From: Sapria himalayana | Taxonomy: Eukaryota; Streptophyta; Magnoliopsida; Malpighiales; Rafflesiaceae | Assembly (NCBI GenBank): GCA_029783825.1 | Contig: JAREIK010016166.1 | Coordinates: forward strand, 21,646 to 85,645 | Direction: 5' to 3' | DNA: 64,000 nt | Part shown: one piece after another, positions 62,429 to 64,000 of the stretch | How the letters are laid out: the number at the start of each line of letters is the position of its first letter | Numbering within the stretch: position 1 is the stretch's first letter | Position numbers and translations under genes: made by a program | The notes under the pieces: generated by a model | Databases searched by the model: none | The model's input: only the letters and a program-made list of their open reading frames with translations | What the model was told of the DNA's origin: nothing

Positions 62429-62990
62429 AAAGATCTTTCTACCCCTTACAGGAAACAGGCCTCAGCATTACTGATTTAATCGATCTAGTTAAAGCGTGGA
62501 CGTGCAAAAGATGGTGGAGGTTTAAAGAAAAAAATAACCTATGGGCTGAATTTTTGAGATCTAAATATTGTATAGAGGATAATATAACTAGGAATAGAAA
62601 AAAGAACAAAGCATCACAAATCTGGCTTCAAATGCTCAATCAAAGGGAATTACTGGAAAAACATTCTAAACTTACTAAAAATGGCTGGAAATGGACTTTA
62701 AGTGCAGACGGAATATTCTCACTTAAAACCATTAAAGAAAAAGTAACAAGTAGGAAGGAAATACAACCTTTATTTAAATGGATATGGGATAATGATAATA
62801 GTCAAAAGATAAAAACTAATACATGTAAAGTTCTCTCAAATATCATTCCTATAGATTAAAACAAAAAAACAAAAGGCATACAACTTGCCTCTAGATGTGA
62901 ATGCTGTTCGCAAAAACTAGAATCACTTGATCATCTGTTTTACCAAGGTAAAATAGCCATGGAAATCTGGGAAAACTAGAGTCTGAAATG
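62429..62990 (+). pseudogene. LINE ORF2: connector and zinc-binding region (zf-RVT)
   Basis: The frame at 62416-62859 reads LQETGLSITDLIDLVKAWTC, KRWWRFKEKNNLWAEFLRSK, then KWTLSADGIFSLKTIKEKV and NIIPID followed by a stop. The homologous region of copy L1 continues as in 62872-62960: GIQLASRCECC, LESLDHLFYQGK. The C-x-C-C...DHLF motif is therefore present beyond the stop. The intervening part after 62960 is degenerate up to the RNase H. Confidence 0.8.
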
Positions 62991-63271
62991 GGATTAAAGC
63001 ATGCATGTATTCCTCTTAGAAATAGACTAATTAAATGGATAATGCGCATTTTCAGCACAGCTCACAGAAATGGATTAAAAATAACATACCTCATATTGCT
63101 ATCTAGTGTATATTGAAAGCTAGGAATAATAGCAGATATTAAGGGCATGGAATGGACCCTGAAGACATATGAAAAGCAATAAAGATTGAAATAAAAATCA
63201 CCTCGGAATCTTCCCCACTTGAAGCTTAAAGCCCTCTTCTAGACACTTACACTCTAAAATTCTGGAATCTC

Positions 63272-63796
63272 ATGGTGTCTAAAATCAAACCACTAAAAGT
63301 TATAAGAGTTAAGTGGGAAAAACTAGAAAAAGGCAGATTAGCCCTAAACACCGATGGTAGCTTCGACAAGAACATAGGCCTAGTTGGTGGAGGAGGTGCC
63401 TTAAGGGACTCTTGTGGTCACTTAATATTTGCCTTCTCAGGTCCCAAAAATGCATCAACTGCCCTCCACGTAGAAATATTAGCATTAAGGGATAGACTTA
63501 GAATATGTTACTCTAAAGAGCTAACAAATATAGATATACAAATAGATTCTAAAATATTGGTAGACTTAGTGAATAACAAAAGTAGTACGTGGAAACTTGA
63601 AGAGGAGTTAGAGAAAATTAACAAATTAAAAATATCCTTAGATGCATCACCCACGCACATATATAGGAAATCAAATGCCTTAGCAGACAAATTAGATAAA
63701 GAAGGAAAACTCAAAGAATCCCATGTATATGAAGAAGACTCTATTCCAAAGAGATTTAAAGGTATTATAAAACTAGATAAAAAAGAATTCCCATAG
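63272..63796 (+). pseudogene. LINE ORF2: RNase H domain, open
   Basis: The domain is open over 174 codons: KLEKGRLALNTDGSFDKNIG, LVGGGGALRD, TALHVEILALRDRLRI, DIQIDSKILVDLVNNKS and IYRKSNALADKLDKEGK. All four expected carboxylates (D in TDGSF, E in VEILAL, D in QIDSKI, D in LADKL) are present, unlike copy L1 where the last is E. The first methionine is not a true start: upstream ORF2 has degenerated, so this domain survives as an isolated open frame. It ends at a stop at 63794-63796 after LDKKEFP, two or three codons earlier than the extended L1 version (YIRVQN). Confidence 0.85.
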
Positions 63797-64000
63797 ATTC
63801 GAATAGTCAAAAAAGATTGAGAGGATATTATAAGATTTCATCATCGATGTGAGTGTTCAAGTTCTTTTGTTCTTATATCAGCACAGGCAGGTTCCATATT
63901 TGCTCAAGTCTTCCTGGTCCTGAAGGAAGTCTTTGTAGAAATGAGTAATTTACAATGTGGCGGCATTATGGATTCCCCCACAAGTATCTCAGTTCTCACT
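63797..64000 (+). other. LINE 3' UTR, start (window ends)
   Basis: About 200 bp after the ORF2 stop. The phrase cttcctggtcctgaaggaag resembles catcctggtcctgagggatg in copy L3 (about 54804), which supports that both are the same UTR. The family terminus lies outside the window. Confidence 0.6.

Larger units (their letters stand above)
58464..64000 (+). mobile_element. nearly full-length L1-like LINE (copy L4), running off the window
   Basis: The element starts at the end of the (AAGAAT)n array (gaagctctcaagttctagag) with a short leader. It then has ORF1 (58577-59918), ORF2 (59911-63796) with endonuclease, reverse transcriptase, zinc-binding region and RNase H, and the beginning of the 3' UTR up to the window edge. 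ORF1 and ORF2 overlap by 8 bases (atgtttag). The frames are broken by a limited number of stops and one- or two-base shifts, some in homopolymers, so it is degenerate but younger-looking than copies L1-L3. The conserved family terminus is expected to the right of this window. Confidence 0.88.

Noticed and set aside
1..64000. CRISPR arrays, phage, bacterial operons, organelle or rRNA/tRNA inserts
   Set aside because: Simple repeats are without unique spacers, and no bacterial, organellar or RNA gene signature was seen. All recognisable genes are plant transposon proteins.

Overview
The window looks like repeat-rich, probably heterochromatic nuclear DNA of a flowering plant. The evidence is the set of element families: TNP2-type CACTA (En/Spm) transposons with DUF4218/DUF4216 modules, an L1-like LINE carrying an RNase H domain, and a Ty3/gypsy chromovirus of the Tekay/Del type. 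The sequence is strongly AT-rich. I cannot name the species. I see no intact host gene, rRNA, tRNA or CRISPR. Nearly every long reading frame is either a decayed transposon protein or a by-product of simple-sequence DNA.

Layout. 1-2224: 3' part of a decayed LINE. 2225-8930: degenerate (GATA)n array that switches strand polarity near 7640. 8931-9720: palindrome-rich minisatellite with a unit of about 145 bp. 10380-16684: CACTA copy A (+), with broken TNP2 and TNPA-like genes and a recognisable right terminus. 16685-27712: a second GATA array of about 11 kb. 27713-36587: CACTA copy B (-), truncated at its TNPA end and carrying a GA tract and a 0.46-0.56 kb AT-rich tandem repeat upstream of TNP2. 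36588-41650: AT-rich DNA without recognisable genes, including a 647-bp tandem duplication. 41655-42586 and 44025-44360: two further CACTA termini facing each other across a (TTATTC)n array. 44480-45837: LINE relic. 45838-58460: (AAGAAT)n simple-sequence DNA interrupted by an 8.1-kb Tekay-type LTR retrotransposon (46388-54516, LTRs plus a perfect 5-bp target duplication) and by a 5'-truncated LINE (54676-56050). 58464-64000: a nearly full-length LINE (ORF1, endonuclease, RT, zf-RVT, RNase H) running off the right edge.

How the parts relate. The theme is an association between transposon boundaries and long simple-sequence arrays. Three LINE 3' termini share one conserved end sequence and run straight into such arrays (one GATA, two AAGAAT). 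A fourth LINE starts exactly where an array ends. Three CACTA termini abut arrays, and a fourth CACTA boundary is an internal truncation that merges into GATA. The arrays carry higher-order duplications, so they are evolved tracts. Long frames in them (repeats of Y-L-S-I or L-F, Y-S, I-L) arise because one strand of each motif has no stop codon in any frame. Nothing here is a new protein-coding system; the interest lies in the LINE/CACTA/simple-repeat architecture.
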